64,000 nt of DNA from contig CAWEQO010000015.1 in assembly GCA_963811225.1 (NCBI GenBank), forward strand, positions 1 through 64,000. Direction: 5' to 3'. A model generated the notes under the pieces. It had not been told where the DNA came from and did no database searches. It worked only from the letters and a program-made list of their open reading frames with translations. Below are positions 32,339 to 41,209 of this stretch, one piece after another; position 1 is the stretch's first letter, and each line of letters opens with the position of its first letter. This DNA is from CAWEQO01 sp963811225 (GTDB lineage Bacteria > Chloroflexota > Anaerolineae > Anaerolineales > Anaerolineaceae). Both the position numbers and the translations under genes were made by a program.

Positions 32339-33269
32339 CTACGCCGCGCCCGCCACCAGGGCCAACAATGCCATGCGGGTATACACCCCATTCCCGGCCT
32401 GGCGGAAATAGGCGGCTCCATCCATCAAGTCCACGTCCGTGGCAATCTCGTTGACGCGCGGCAGCGGGTGCATGACCGTCAGGTTGGGATTGATCCGCTC
32501 GATGGTTTCACGCGTCAGCACGTAGCTGCCCTTCAGGCGCTCGTACTCGGCCGGGTCGGCGAAGCGCTCCTTCTGGATGCGAGTCATGTACAGAACATCG
32601 GCATTCTTCAGGGCGGTTTGCAGGTCTTCGGTCTCTTCCACTTCCATCCCCGCGGCGCGCAGCTTCTCGGTCACCTCGGCCGGCATGCGCAGCGCCTCAG
32701 GCGCCACGAACACCAGCTTGCAGTTGAAGTGCTTGTAAAGCTCCACCCCCGAATGCACCGTGCGCCCGTTCTTCAGATCGCCGCACAGCACCAGGGTCTT
32801 GCCGTCCAGCCCGCCCCGCTCCGAGCGGATGGTGAACAGGTCCAGCAGCGCCTGGGTCGGATGCTGCCCGGCCCCATCCCCGCCGTTGAACACCGGGGCT
32901 TTGGCGACCTCCGCCGCTTGCGCAGCCGAGCCGACCGCCGGGTGGCGCATGGCGATGAAGTCGGCGTACTGGTCGGCCATGCGGATCGTGTCGGCCAGGG
33001 TCTCGCCCTTGGCGACAGAGGTCGAACTCGGCGGAGGAGAAACCGATCACGCTGCCGCCCAGGCGGTGCATGGCCGCCTCGAACGACAGCCGGGTGCGGG
33101 TGCTGGGCTCGAAGAACAGCGCCGCCAGCACGTAACCGTGCAGCAGGTCCAGTCCGTGCTGCTTATCGAGCTGCCTGCGGAAATCCTCCGTGGTGTCCAT
33201 GATACAGTCCAGTTGTTCCCGGCTGAACTGGCCGCCGTGCAAAATGTCGATGCCTTTCAACGAATCCAT
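32339..33269 (-). pseudogene. pyrB: Aspartate carbamoyltransferase, single-base frameshift
   Basis: Together the two frames give a full-length catalytic chain of about 310 aa. The first part (to about 33025) has the carbamoyl-phosphate loop FFEPSTRTRLSFEA. The second (from about 33020) has VFNGGDGAGQHPTQALLDL and MHPLPRVNEIATDVD. Continuous reading requires dropping one base, probably a T, near 33022-33028, giving ESTSVAKGETLADTIR. This is either a sequencing error or recent decay. QHPTQ and HPLPRVNEI mark it as ATCase rather than the YgeW-type carbamoyltransferases known from other purine loci. The start has GAGGAG upstream. No pyrI is next to it. Confidence 0.82.
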
Positions 33270-33302
33270 GTGAGTCTCCTCATTTGGTTGGGTTTTCAAT
33301 TG

Positions 33303-34091
33303 TTAACGGTTTGGGTACTGGGCTGCGCCCAGTAAGCGTGACAGCTCGCAGCTGGCCTTCAATACGCTTTCGGCGATCTCGGGGATCTGCTCAGGCGTCA
33401 CGCGTGCCACCGGGCCGATGATCCCAATCCCGGCCACCGGGCGGTTGGTGTGGTCGTACACAGGCGCGGCCACGCCCATCGCTCCGTTGTCGGTTTCCTC
33501 GAAGGATACGGCATAGCCTCGCCGCCGGATCTCCCGCAGCTCGGCCTGCATCTCTTCTTTCTGGGTGATGGTGTTCGGCAAGAACGGGGTCAGAACGACC
33601 TGCGCCAGGATGCAGTCGATCTCATCTTCGGGCAGGAAGGCCCACAGCACTTTGGATGAAGCCCCGGCGTGCAGCTTCAAGCGGCTGCCGACCCGCTTCG
33701 CCCAGCGCACGGCCTGTGGGCTCTCGATCTGCTCGATCCACACCCCGGCGTTGTTGGCCCGATCGAGCACCGACAGCACCGAGGTCTCACGCGTTTGCTC
33801 CGAGAGCTTACGCAGTACCGGCAAGGCCACCGTGCGCAGCTCGTTGGAGCTCTGCGCCAGGATGCCCAGGTGGATCAGCATATAACCCAAACGGAAGCTG
33901 CGTCCATCCGGGTCGCGCGTCAGGATACCCTTCTCCTCCAGCGCAGACAGCAGCCGGAAGGTGGTGCTCTTGGGCAGGTTAACCGCCCGGCTGACCTCGG
34001 TCAGTGTGAGCGCTTTATTCTCCTCACTGAATGCATCCAGGATCGAGCATACCCGGTTGACTGTACTGACGCCGCTGTTTTCTTTCGCCAT
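33303..34091 (-). CDS. IclR-family transcriptional regulator
   Basis: A 262-aa DNA-binding regulator. The N-terminal winged helix-turn-helix (about 7-65) contains VNRVCSILDAFSE and LTEVSRAVNLPKSTTFRLLSAL. The C-terminal effector domain (about 85-255) has HAGASSKVLWAFLP and 'GIGIIGPVARV', typical of IclR. It lies inside the catabolic locus, between larA and pyrB, and probably controls the operon from the palindrome at 41053-41069. I used the ATG at 34091; an ATG at 34118 with AGGTGA upstream is possible and would overlap larA by 14 bases. Confidence 0.92.
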   Translation of the reverse strand: MAKENSGVSTVNRVCSILDAFSEENKALTLTEVSRAVNLPKSTTFRLLSALEEKGILTRDPDGRSFRLGYMLIHLGILAQSSNELRTVALPVLRKLSEQTRETSVLSVLDRANNAGVWIEQIESPQAVRWAKRVGSRLKLHAGASSKVLWAFLPEDEIDCILAQVVLTPFLPNTITQKEEMQAELREIRRRGYAVSFEETDNGAMGVAAPVYDHTNRPVAGIGIIGPVARVTPEQIPEIAESVLKASCELSRLLGAAQYPNR

Positions 34092-34104
34092 TAAATTCTT
34101 TTCT

Positions 34105-35370
34105 TCATAAATATGCAATCACCTGCGGCCCTTCGGGCAGCACACACACCCGCTCGCCGTACTTCCCCGGCAGTTCCTCCAGCGCCGCTGTCAAATCCTC
34201 GATCGGCCGGAAGAGCGCCTTGCGGATGGTCTCGGGTGTCAGGTACTCGCTGTACATGTACACGTCGGCCTTCTCCTGCACCATGGCCTGCACCTGCACC
34301 TGCCACTGGTCGGGGCAGCGGAAACCTGGTTGGGCCATGATCTCGCGCAGCCCCTGCACCGACCCGGCCCGCTCCAGCAGGGCGGCATAGGCGCTGCCCT
34401 CCGGCCGTCCGTCCTCGCAGGCTGCGGCCATCAAAATGGCTCCGCCCGGGCGCACGATCTGGGCCGCGGCGCTCATGCCCTTGACGCACTGATACAGGTT
34501 CTGATCGAGTGGGTAGCCGCTGTTGGTCGTAATCACCACATCGTAGGGCGCGTCCACCTTCACCATGGCATTGGAGCGCACGAACTCGCAGCCCTGGCGG
34601 TGCGCCTCGACCAAATCCCCTGCGAAGACTCCGGTGACCTGCTTGTCGCGGTTCAGCGCCACGTTCAGTAGGAAGGTGTGCTCGATCTTTCGCGCCGCCT
34701 CCAGCATCTCCTCCCAGATCGGGTTGCCGTGCGTGATGCCCCAGGTGGAATTTGGGTCGCCGATCATCTTCAAGTCGTGATTGCCCAGCACCGTCTCTTC
34801 TGAGGCCAGCCCCGGCAGCACGCCCTTCGGTCCGCCGCTAAATCCGGCGAAGAAGTGCGGCTCGATGAACCCGGTCAGCACGTTCAGGTCGGATTCGAAC
34901 AGCGCCTTGTGAATTTCCATTGGGTGGCCGAATGAGGACTCGCCTAGCGAGACCATATTGTCGGGATTGCGCGGTGTGTGCTGGATGCAGCGGTAACTGC
35001 CCAGGATTTCCGGCCCGAGCAGCGCTTCCATCTCCGCCGGGGAGTGCTCTTTGTGCGTTCCCAGCGCGCAGATCAGGGTGATGTCCTCGCGCCGCACTCC
35101 GGCCCCTTCCAGTTCTTGCAGCACCACCGGCAAAATGCGCCGGTTGGGCGTGGAGCGGGTGATGTCGCTGTGCACCACGGTGACTTTGCTGCCGGGCCGC
35201 GCCAGCGCCGCCAGCGCCTTGGCGCCGGTCGGATGGTACAGGGCGCTGCACACCGCCCCGGCCTCATCCGGCAGGCCCGGTTGGAACTGCGGCTCGACTA
35301 CGTCTGCATGGTAGGGCAGCGCAATCCGCAGACCGCTGCGCCCGTAGGCCAGGAAATGGGTTTCTGTCAT
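34105..35370 (-). CDS. larA: Nickel-dependent lactate racemase-like protein
   Basis: A 421-aa LarA-type protein. The residues that hold the nickel-pincer cofactor in LarA are all in place with an offset of two: His106 and His109 (GTHKEHS), His172 (EPHFFAG), Lys182 (GGPKGVLPG) and His198 (GNHD). LarA homologues racemise or epimerise 2-hydroxyacids besides lactate. No larB, larC or larE maturation genes are in the window, so they would have to be elsewhere. Position next to an aminotransferase and a 2-oxoacid oxidoreductase suggests an aryl- or branched 2-hydroxyacid substrate. Start overlaps the hisC-like stop (ATGA). Confidence 0.85.
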   Translation of the reverse strand: MTETHFLAYGRSGLRIALPYHADVVEPQFQPGLPDEAGAVCSALYHPTGAKALAALARPGSKVTVVHSDITRSTPNRRILPVVLQELEGAGVRREDITLICALGTHKEHSPAEMEALLGPEILGSYRCIQHTPRNPDNMVSLGESSFGHPMEIHKALFESDLNVLTGFIEPHFFAGFSGGPKGVLPGLASEETVLGNHDLKMIGDPNSTWGITHGNPIWEEMLEAARKIEHTFLLNVALNRDKQVTGVFAGDLVEAHRQGCEFVRSNAMVKVDAPYDVVITTNSGYPLDQNLYQCVKGMSAAAQIVRPGGAILMAAACEDGRPEGSAYAALLERAGSVQGLREIMAQPGFRCPDQWQVQVQAMVQEKADVYMYSEYLTPETIRKALFRPIEDLTAALEELPGKYGERVCVLPEGPQVIAYL

Positions 35371-36476
35371 CGCTGCATCGCTGCCAGGATGTCTTCCAGT
35401 TCGTCGATCAGACGCTCATTCTGGATTGGGTAGCCAATCGTGACCCGCGCCCAGGTGGGCAGGTCGTAGGTGCCGCCCGGACGGATGATGATGCCCTTGG
35501 CGGTCAACAGCTCGATGATCTCGGGCGCCTGCGGTCCCAGGTCGACGAACACGAAGTTGGTGTGGCTGGGCACGAACGGCAGCTTTAGGCGGGTGAATTC
35601 CTGGTAGAGATACTCGCGCCCAACTGTGTTGGTCAGAATGGTCCGGTTGAGGAAGTCATCGTCCTCCAGCGCCGCCAGCCCGGCCTTCTGAGCCAGCAGG
35701 TTGACCGAGAATGGTTCCTTAACCGTCTTAATCGGCGCCAGTACGTCCTCTTGGCCGATCCCGAAACCAAGGCGAATGCCCGCCAGCCCGTAGGCCTTCG
35801 AGAACGTCCGCAGCACAATCACGTTCGGGCGACCTTCCCGCACGTATGCCAGCGTGTCGGGGTAGTCTGGTTCATCGACGAAGTGGTAGTAGGCCTCATC
35901 GAACACCACCAGCACCCGCTCGGGCACTGCGTTCAGGAATTCGTCCACCTCGCTCGCCCGTACGATCGTTCCGGTGGGGTTATTGGGATTGCAAACGAAG
36001 ATCACCTTAGTGCGCTCGTTGACCGCATCCAGCATCCCATCCAGGTCGAGACCATAATCTTTCATCGGGACCTTGATCAGCCGGGCGCGCATGATATGCG
36101 TATAGATATCGTAGACCGGGAAGGACGAGCGGCTGACGATCACATCGCAGTCGTCGTCCAGGTAGGCCTGGCAGATCTGCATGATCAGGCCGTCCGCGCC
36201 GTTGCCCATGGCAATCTGCTCTGGGTAGACGTTCAGCTTGCGCGCCAGCGCCTTTTTGAGGGTGCGGCTTTCGCCATCAGGGTAGTAGCAGATCTCCGAT
36301 AGGCTGTCTTGAATGGCTTTGAGCGCCTTGGGGGAAGCGCCGATCGGGTTCTCGTTGGAAGCCAGCTTGATCACGTCCGTTAGACCATACTGCTGCTGGA
36401 CTTCCTCAATGCCCCGTCCGGGCTTATACAGGTGTACGTGATCGAGCCCGTGCTGCGGGCGTACCGAAGTTTTCAA
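35367..36476 (-). CDS. hisC: HisC-like (aromatic-type) aminotransferase
   Basis: A 369-aa fold-type I PLP aminotransferase of the histidinol-phosphate family. The Schiff-base lysine is Lys227 in LRTFSKAYGLAGIRLG. 'KLASNENPIGASPKAL', 'CNPNNPTGTI' and 'DEAYYHF' are all present. The start is probably the TTG at 36476, because AGGAGG lies six to eight bases upstream of it; an in-frame ATG at 36506 overlaps the previous gene. It sits in a catabolic locus without other his genes, so it more likely acts on aromatic or similar amino acids than in histidine synthesis. Confidence 0.88.
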   Translation of the reverse strand: MKTSVRPQHGLDHVHLYKPGRGIEEVQQQYGLTDVIKLASNENPIGASPKALKAIQDSLSEICYYPDGESRTLKKALARKLNVYPEQIAMGNGADGLIMQICQAYLDDDCDVIVSRSSFPVYDIYTHIMRARLIKVPMKDYGLDLDGMLDAVNERTKVIFVCNPNNPTGTIVRASEVDEFLNAVPERVLVVFDEAYYHFVDEPDYPDTLAYVREGRPNVIVLRTFSKAYGLAGIRLGFGIGQEDVLAPIKTVKEPFSVNLLAQKAGLAALEDDDFLNRTILTNTVGREYLYQEFTRLKLPFVPSHTNFVFVDLGPQAPEIIELLTAKGIIIRPGGTYDLPTWARVTIGYPIQNERLIDELEDILAAMQR

Positions 36477-36480
36477 GGGT

Positions 36481-38514
36481 TTATCCTCCTGAAATGACTC
36501 GCACATCTCCGATGAGCAGTCCCTGTTCGAACAGGAACACTGGATTGAGATCGATTTCTGCGATTTCGGGATACAGGAACGGCAGCTGCGAGAAGCGCAC
36601 GATCAGGTTGGCCAATGCCACCAAATCGCGCCGCTTTTGGCCGCGGATGCCGTTCAGGATCGGAAAGCTCTTCAACTCGCGCACCATGCGTTCGGCTTCG
36701 GCTTGATCGACCGGCGCCACCCGCATGGAGGTGTCGCGCAGGACCTCGGTGTAGATCCCGCCCGCTCCCAGCACCACCACCGGGCCGAACTTGGCGTCCC
36801 GGGTGCAGCCGAGCAGCACTTCCTGGGCATCTTTCAGCTGCGGGTAGATCACGACGCCATAGAAGGTCTTGCCCTGGGCAGCGTCTTTCAATTGATGGAA
36901 CGCCCGCCGCGCATCTTGATCGTCCTGAATGCCCAGGATTACCCCGCCCACCTCCGACTTGTGCAGGATATCCGGCGAGACCACCTTCATCACCACCGGG
37001 TAGCCGATCTCGCCGGCCCCCCTGACTGCATCTTCGGGCTTGTAGGCCGTGCGGAACTCGGGAACGGGGATGCCATTATGCCGCAGCCACGCCATGGCTT
37101 GCGGCTCCAGGAACCAGCCTTCCATCGAGCGCGGCAGCGGACCGGCCTCGGGCGGCGGCGGTGGGGTGGGCAGCAGGGTGCGCTTGCGCTCTTCGTAGGT
37201 TGCCATCTGCGCCAGCACGTCAACGGCCCGCTCTCCCGTGACGTAATTGGGGATGCCGTGCTCCTGCAGATAGGCGATTCCCTCTTCGACCAGTTTCCCT
37301 GCCATGAAGGAGGCGATCACCGGCTTGCCCGAGCCCTTGGCCCCCTCGGCGATGCCCCTGGCCAGCGCCACCGAATCGAGATACGGCGTCGCAACGTTGA
37401 TTGCCAGGGCTGCGTCGTAGGATTCAAGCATCAGGGACAGGCTCTCGCGGTAATTCTGCTCGCTGCCCTGCACCGTCAGGTCCACCGGGTTACCCAGCGC
37501 GCAGTAGGGGGCCAGCGATTGCAGCAGGTCTTCGCGCAGATCTGGCCCCGGCTCGCCCACCGACAGGCTGCGGCTCTCGGCCCGGTCGGCTGCCAGGATG
37601 CCCGGGCCGCCCGAGTTGGTCACGATCGCCAGGCGGCGTCCCATCACAGGCGGCAGGCTGGTGAAGCCCTTGCACAGGTCGAACATCTCTTCGACCGTCT
37701 CCACCCGGATGGCCCCGCTGGTCTTTAAGGCTGCTTCGTAGACTGCATCCGATCCTGCCATGGAGCCGGTATGCGACAGCGCCGCCCGTCGCCCCGACCC
37801 GGTGCGCCCGGATTTGATCACCACCAGCGGCTTGACCTGGCAGAAGGCATTCACCGCTTCCATGAACTTGCGCCCATCCGCCACCGTCTCGATGTACAAT
37901 GCAACCACTTCGGTCTCGGAGTCTTCGGCCAGGTACGGCAGCAGTTCGATCTCGTCCAGGTCGGCCCGATTGCCGTAGCTAACGAATTTGGAGATGCCAA
38001 CACCCTGCTCCTCGGCCCACGACAGCACCGCACCGCCCAGCGCCCCGCTCTGTGAGATGAAAGCGGTCTTTCCGGCGGGCGGGCGCGTCTCAAGGGTTGC
38101 GAACAGGCGCTGAGCCGTGTTGGCGATCCCGGCGCAGTTCGGTCCGATCACCCGGATGCCGTATTCCTGTGCGATGCGCATCACCTCGGCTTCGCCCTCG
38201 TGGTTGCCCACCTCCGCGAAGCCGGACGAGATGATTACCGCCGCGCCAATGCCCTTCTTGCCGCAGTCCTCCAGCACCGCTGCCACGGTTGGGGCTGGCG
38301 AAGCGATCACCGCCAGATCCACCGGAGCGTCGATCTCGCTCGCCGAGCGGAAGCCGGGAGCGCCCGGCACACCCTGCCCCTTGGGGTTGATGGCGTAGAC
38401 GCGCTCGCAGCCGCCCAGCAGGATCTGCCGGACCAGCTCATATCCCAGCTTCCCCTCGCTCATCGACCCGGCCACCACCACGCCGCGCGGCTCGAACAGG
38501 CTGCGGATGCTCAT
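36481..38514 (-). CDS. ADP-forming acetate/acyl-CoA ligase (single-chain)
   Basis: A 677-aa enzyme that converts acyl-CoA, ADP and phosphate to acid, ATP and CoA. The N-terminal CoA-binding Rossmann domain (about 7-130) and succinyl-CoA-ligase-like domain (150-300) include the phosphohistidine His248 in ALSHTGSMAGS. The C-terminal ATP-grasp half is about 455-677, with GYPVVMKVVSPDILHKSEVGG. This is the alpha-beta fused form. With IOR next door it would complete energy-conserving oxidation of 2-oxoacids. ATGA overlap with iorB shows translational coupling. Confidence 0.93.
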   Translation of the reverse strand: MSIRSLFEPRGVVVAGSMSEGKLGYELVRQILLGGCERVYAINPKGQGVPGAPGFRSASEIDAPVDLAVIASPAPTVAAVLEDCGKKGIGAAVIISSGFAEVGNHEGEAEVMRIAQEYGIRVIGPNCAGIANTAQRLFATLETRPPAGKTAFISQSGALGGAVLSWAEEQGVGISKFVSYGNRADLDEIELLPYLAEDSETEVVALYIETVADGRKFMEAVNAFCQVKPLVVIKSGRTGSGRRAALSHTGSMAGSDAVYEAALKTSGAIRVETVEEMFDLCKGFTSLPPVMGRRLAIVTNSGGPGILAADRAESRSLSVGEPGPDLREDLLQSLAPYCALGNPVDLTVQGSEQNYRESLSLMLESYDAALAINVATPYLDSVALARGIAEGAKGSGKPVIASFMAGKLVEEGIAYLQEHGIPNYVTGERAVDVLAQMATYEERKRTLLPTPPPPPEAGPLPRSMEGWFLEPQAMAWLRHNGIPVPEFRTAYKPEDAVRGAGEIGYPVVMKVVSPDILHKSEVGGVILGIQDDQDARRAFHQLKDAAQGKTFYGVVIYPQLKDAQEVLLGCTRDAKFGPVVVLGAGGIYTEVLRDTSMRVAPVDQAEAERMVRELKSFPILNGIRGQKRRDLVALANLIVRFSQLPFLYPEIAEIDLNPVFLFEQGLLIGDVRVISGG

Positions 38515-39119
38515 GAATGCGTCTCCACGTCCTCGTCCAGCGCCATACCGGATTGCAGGGCGAAGCGGTTGCGCTGGCTGTGCTTGGGCCAGCGCTCGAT
38601 CACTGCTTGCAGCAGCTCCTCCGCCCCCAGCGCCTCGCGCAGGCCGGTTCGAGCCCAGACTGCCCCCAGCACGAATACGTTGTCCGCCACCGGCGCCCCT
38701 TGATACTCCGGCAGCAGGCTGCGTTCCATCAGGTGCAGGCGCGCACCGGCCTTCTCCACCTGCTCGCACACCGCATCGACTGCCGGGTAGGGGCCCTTGC
38801 CCAGCAGCGCTTTGGTCGGCAGCCACACGTCGTTCCACAGCACGAAGTCGCCGCCCGGCTGCACGTACCGCACGGCTTTTAAGGCCTCTGAGCGCTCCAT
38901 GGCGATCACCAGCTGCGCGCCTTTCTCCGGGATGTTCGGTCCTACGCGCTCACGCCCCAGCCGCACCTGCGCCTTCACGAAGCCGCCGCGCTGGGCCATG
39001 CCCTCGGTCGGATAATAGTTGGCCGGAATGCCCGTTAGAAAGGCCGCCTCGGTCAGCAGCTCGGCAATGGTCAGCACGCCCTGACCGCCCACGCCTACCA
39101 GGTAAATGTCGTAGTTCAT
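38511..39119 (-). CDS. iorB: Indolepyruvate ferredoxin oxidoreductase, beta subunit
   Basis: A 202-aa gamma-type pyruvate:ferredoxin oxidoreductase domain. It begins IYLVGVGGQGVLTIAELL, with MAQRGGFVKAQVRLG near 43-57, both typical of IorB. It works with IorA to oxidise aryl-pyruvates to aryl-acetyl-CoA and reduced ferredoxin. ATG start at 39119 overlaps the iorA stop; its own stop overlaps the next gene. The last residues are acidic (DEDVETHS). Confidence 0.93.
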   Translation of the reverse strand: MNYDIYLVGVGGQGVLTIAELLTEAAFLTGIPANYYPTEGMAQRGGFVKAQVRLGRERVGPNIPEKGAQLVIAMERSEALKAVRYVQPGGDFVLWNDVWLPTKALLGKGPYPAVDAVCEQVEKAGARLHLMERSLLPEYQGAPVADNVFVLGAVWARTGLREALGAEELLQAVIERWPKHSQRNRFALQSGMALDEDVETHS

Positions 39120-40984
39120 TCGTACAGCTCCACTTGGATCGCGCCCAGGTTGCACACCTCGGCGCACAGCCCGCAGCCGGTGCACAACGTCTCGTCCACC
39201 ACCAGCTTGCCGTCCTCGATCGACAGGGCCGGGCAGCCGGTCAGGTTGATGCACAGCTTGCACAGCGGGCACTTGCTCTCGTCGATGATCACCCGCGCCT
39301 TCTTGACGCCTCGCCGCAGCGATTGGATGGCGCACTCCCGCCGGGCCAGGATCACCTTCACCCCGGGCAGCGGCAGCGCCTCCTGGATCGCCTGGGTGGT
39401 CTCTTCCAGCTCGTACGGGTCGACGATGCGGAAATGCTCCACCCCCAGCGCCGGGACGATCTTGGCGATGTCCACCCGCTGCCCGCCGTCCGTTTGGAAG
39501 TCCTCGCCGGTTCCGGGGTTGGTCTGCATGCCGGTCATGGCGGTCCAGCCGTTGTCCAGGATGATCAGGGTCAGTGGGGTCTGGTGCTGCACGGCGTTGA
39601 CCAGCTCGGGCAGCCCGGCGTGGAAGAAGGTCGAATCGCCGATGGTAGCGATGACCGGTGTCTGCACTCCGGCGTGTACGAAGCCCTGCGCCATGCCGAT
39701 GCTGGCGCCCATCGAGACCTCGTTCCAGACCGTGTTGAAGGGCGGGTTCATGCCCAGGATCGTGCAGCCGATGTCGCCTGTGACCATGACCTCGTCCTTG
39801 CGGTAGCCAAGCTTCTTGAGCGCCTTGTTGATCGCCAGGAAGGTGCCGCGGTGCGGGCAGCCGGCGCAAACCGTGATCGGGCGCGGCGCCGCCAGCGATT
39901 CGGCGGCATGGCCCTGCAGCAGGGCGATCGGTTCGGGCAGGTTGAGCGCGCTGGTTAATCCAATCAGCACCTGGCGCACGTCGTATGCGCCCACCCGGCT
40001 GAGAGTGCCATCCAGCTTGCCGGTGATGGCGCCCTGCCAGTGGCACTGGCGCGCCAGCACGTACACCTGCTGCTCCAGCGCCGGCTCCAGCTCCTCCAGC
40101 ACCAGCACCGCTCCACAGTGATGCAGCAGCTGTTCGGCCTCGTCCTTGGGGAACGGGTTGACCGAGATGACTTCCAGGGTGGAGATCTCCTCCCGCCGGA
40201 TACCCAGCTGTTCCGCCAGCGCGAAGCCTTCATCTAAATAAGCAATCGCTGCCCCCGAGACGATCACGCCCAGGCTGCCTTTTTGCTGCGACAGGCGCAG
40301 CCGGTTCAGCCCGGTCTTGGCGATGGCCTTGCGAGCCGCCTCCAGCCGGGCGATCACGTCCCGGTGCTGGTTGGTGGCGATCACCGAGCCGGCCTTGGTG
40401 AACCGGTTGATGTCGTTGACCAGCTTGGGTGCGCGCGCCAGCGCCGGGGCAGGCGGCATGTGCACTTCCATCGCCGTCTTCGAATTCGCCACCGCCGTGA
40501 CCATGCGCACGAACACCGGGCTGCCCACTTGCTCGGACAGATCGAAGGCGTACTGCGCCAGGTCGTAAGCCCGCTCGGGGTAGGGCGGCTCCAGCATCGG
40601 CAGGTCGGTTAGCAGGGCAAAGCCGCGCGAATCCTGCTCGACCATTCCGGCGTTTGCGCCCGGGTCGTCGGCCACGTAGATCACCATGCCGCCCACCACG
40701 CCCGAATAGGCGACGGAGGCCAGCGAGTCGTAGGCCACGTTCAAGCCCGACATCTTCATCGTGCACAGCGAGCGCTGCCCGGCCCAGGCGGCCGCGGCTG
40801 CAATTTCGAGCGCCACCTTCTCGTTGGCGCTCCATTCGATGTGCCGGTCTTTCAAGTCCATTGCAAGCAGGCTGGCCAGGGCGCGCGTCGAGGGTGTGCC
40901 GGGATATCCCGCCACGACCTTTACGCCCGCCTGCAAGGCGCCCAGTGCAAGGGCTTCATTTCCGCTCAGGATTTGTCCGGCCAA
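39116..40984 (-). CDS. iorA: Indolepyruvate ferredoxin oxidoreductase, alpha subunit
   Basis: A 622-aa thiamine-diphosphate and iron-sulfur enzyme. The pyrimidine-binding domain is N-terminal (GYPGTPSTRALASLL near 28). The TPP-binding domain has GDIGCTILGMNPPFN near 400. Two [4Fe-4S] motifs are at the C-terminus: CPLCKLCINLTGCP and CTGCGLCAEVCN. It oxidises indolepyruvate, phenylpyruvate and similar 2-oxoacids. The start is TTG at 40984 with GGAGGG very close upstream. It is the first gene after the operon promoter at 41078-41106. Confidence 0.94.
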   Translation of the reverse strand: MAGQILSGNEALALGALQAGVKVVAGYPGTPSTRALASLLAMDLKDRHIEWSANEKVALEIAAAAAWAGQRSLCTMKMSGLNVAYDSLASVAYSGVVGGMVIYVADDPGANAGMVEQDSRGFALLTDLPMLEPPYPERAYDLAQYAFDLSEQVGSPVFVRMVTAVANSKTAMEVHMPPAPALARAPKLVNDINRFTKAGSVIATNQHRDVIARLEAARKAIAKTGLNRLRLSQQKGSLGVIVSGAAIAYLDEGFALAEQLGIRREEISTLEVISVNPFPKDEAEQLLHHCGAVLVLEELEPALEQQVYVLARQCHWQGAITGKLDGTLSRVGAYDVRQVLIGLTSALNLPEPIALLQGHAAESLAAPRPITVCAGCPHRGTFLAINKALKKLGYRKDEVMVTGDIGCTILGMNPPFNTVWNEVSMGASIGMAQGFVHAGVQTPVIATIGDSTFFHAGLPELVNAVQHQTPLTLIILDNGWTAMTGMQTNPGTGEDFQTDGGQRVDIAKIVPALGVEHFRIVDPYELEETTQAIQEALPLPGVKVILARRECAIQSLRRGVKKARVIIDESKCPLCKLCINLTGCPALSIEDGKLVVDETLCTGCGLCAEVCNLGAIQVELYE

Positions 40985-41052
40985 GGGCCCTCCTCAACAG
41001 ACGTACCAGGATTCGAATTCAAAGCAACAATAAGGGGGTTTTGTCCCATATA

Positions 41053-41069
41053 ATGGAACTGCATTCCAT
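41053..41069. promoter_or_regulatory. IclR-type operator palindrome
   Basis: ATGGAA-CTGCA-TTCCAT is a perfect 6-bp-arm palindrome. TGGAA-N5-TTCCA is the consensus form for several IclR-family operators. It lies immediately downstream of the predicted transcription start of the - strand operon, an ideal place for repression by the IclR protein encoded at 33303-34091. Confidence 0.7.
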
Positions 41070-41077
41070 TAAATAGA

Positions 41078-41106
41078 ATTATAGCAAAGCCACAAGGGAG
41101 AGTCAA
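41078..41106 (-). promoter_or_regulatory. Sigma70 promoter of the ior-hydA operon
   Basis: On the - strand TTGACT (41106-41101), a 17-base spacer and TATAAT (41083-41078). Only one base differs from full consensus in the -35. Predicted start of transcription is about 41071, 87 bases before iorA. Confidence 0.8.
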
Positions 41107-41209
41107 TTGGCGTTAAGTTACATCAGGAAAAAAAGAGAAAGCCCCGTAAGGATTTGAAATCCACAAATATCGAGTAAGATGGAAGCTATTCATGGAAAGA
41201 GAGGTATTA

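Noticed and set aside
32339..33269. YgeW-type carbamoyltransferase of purine loci
   Set aside because: The surroundings resemble such loci, but QHPTQ and HPLPRVNEI are aspartate carbamoyltransferase signatures.
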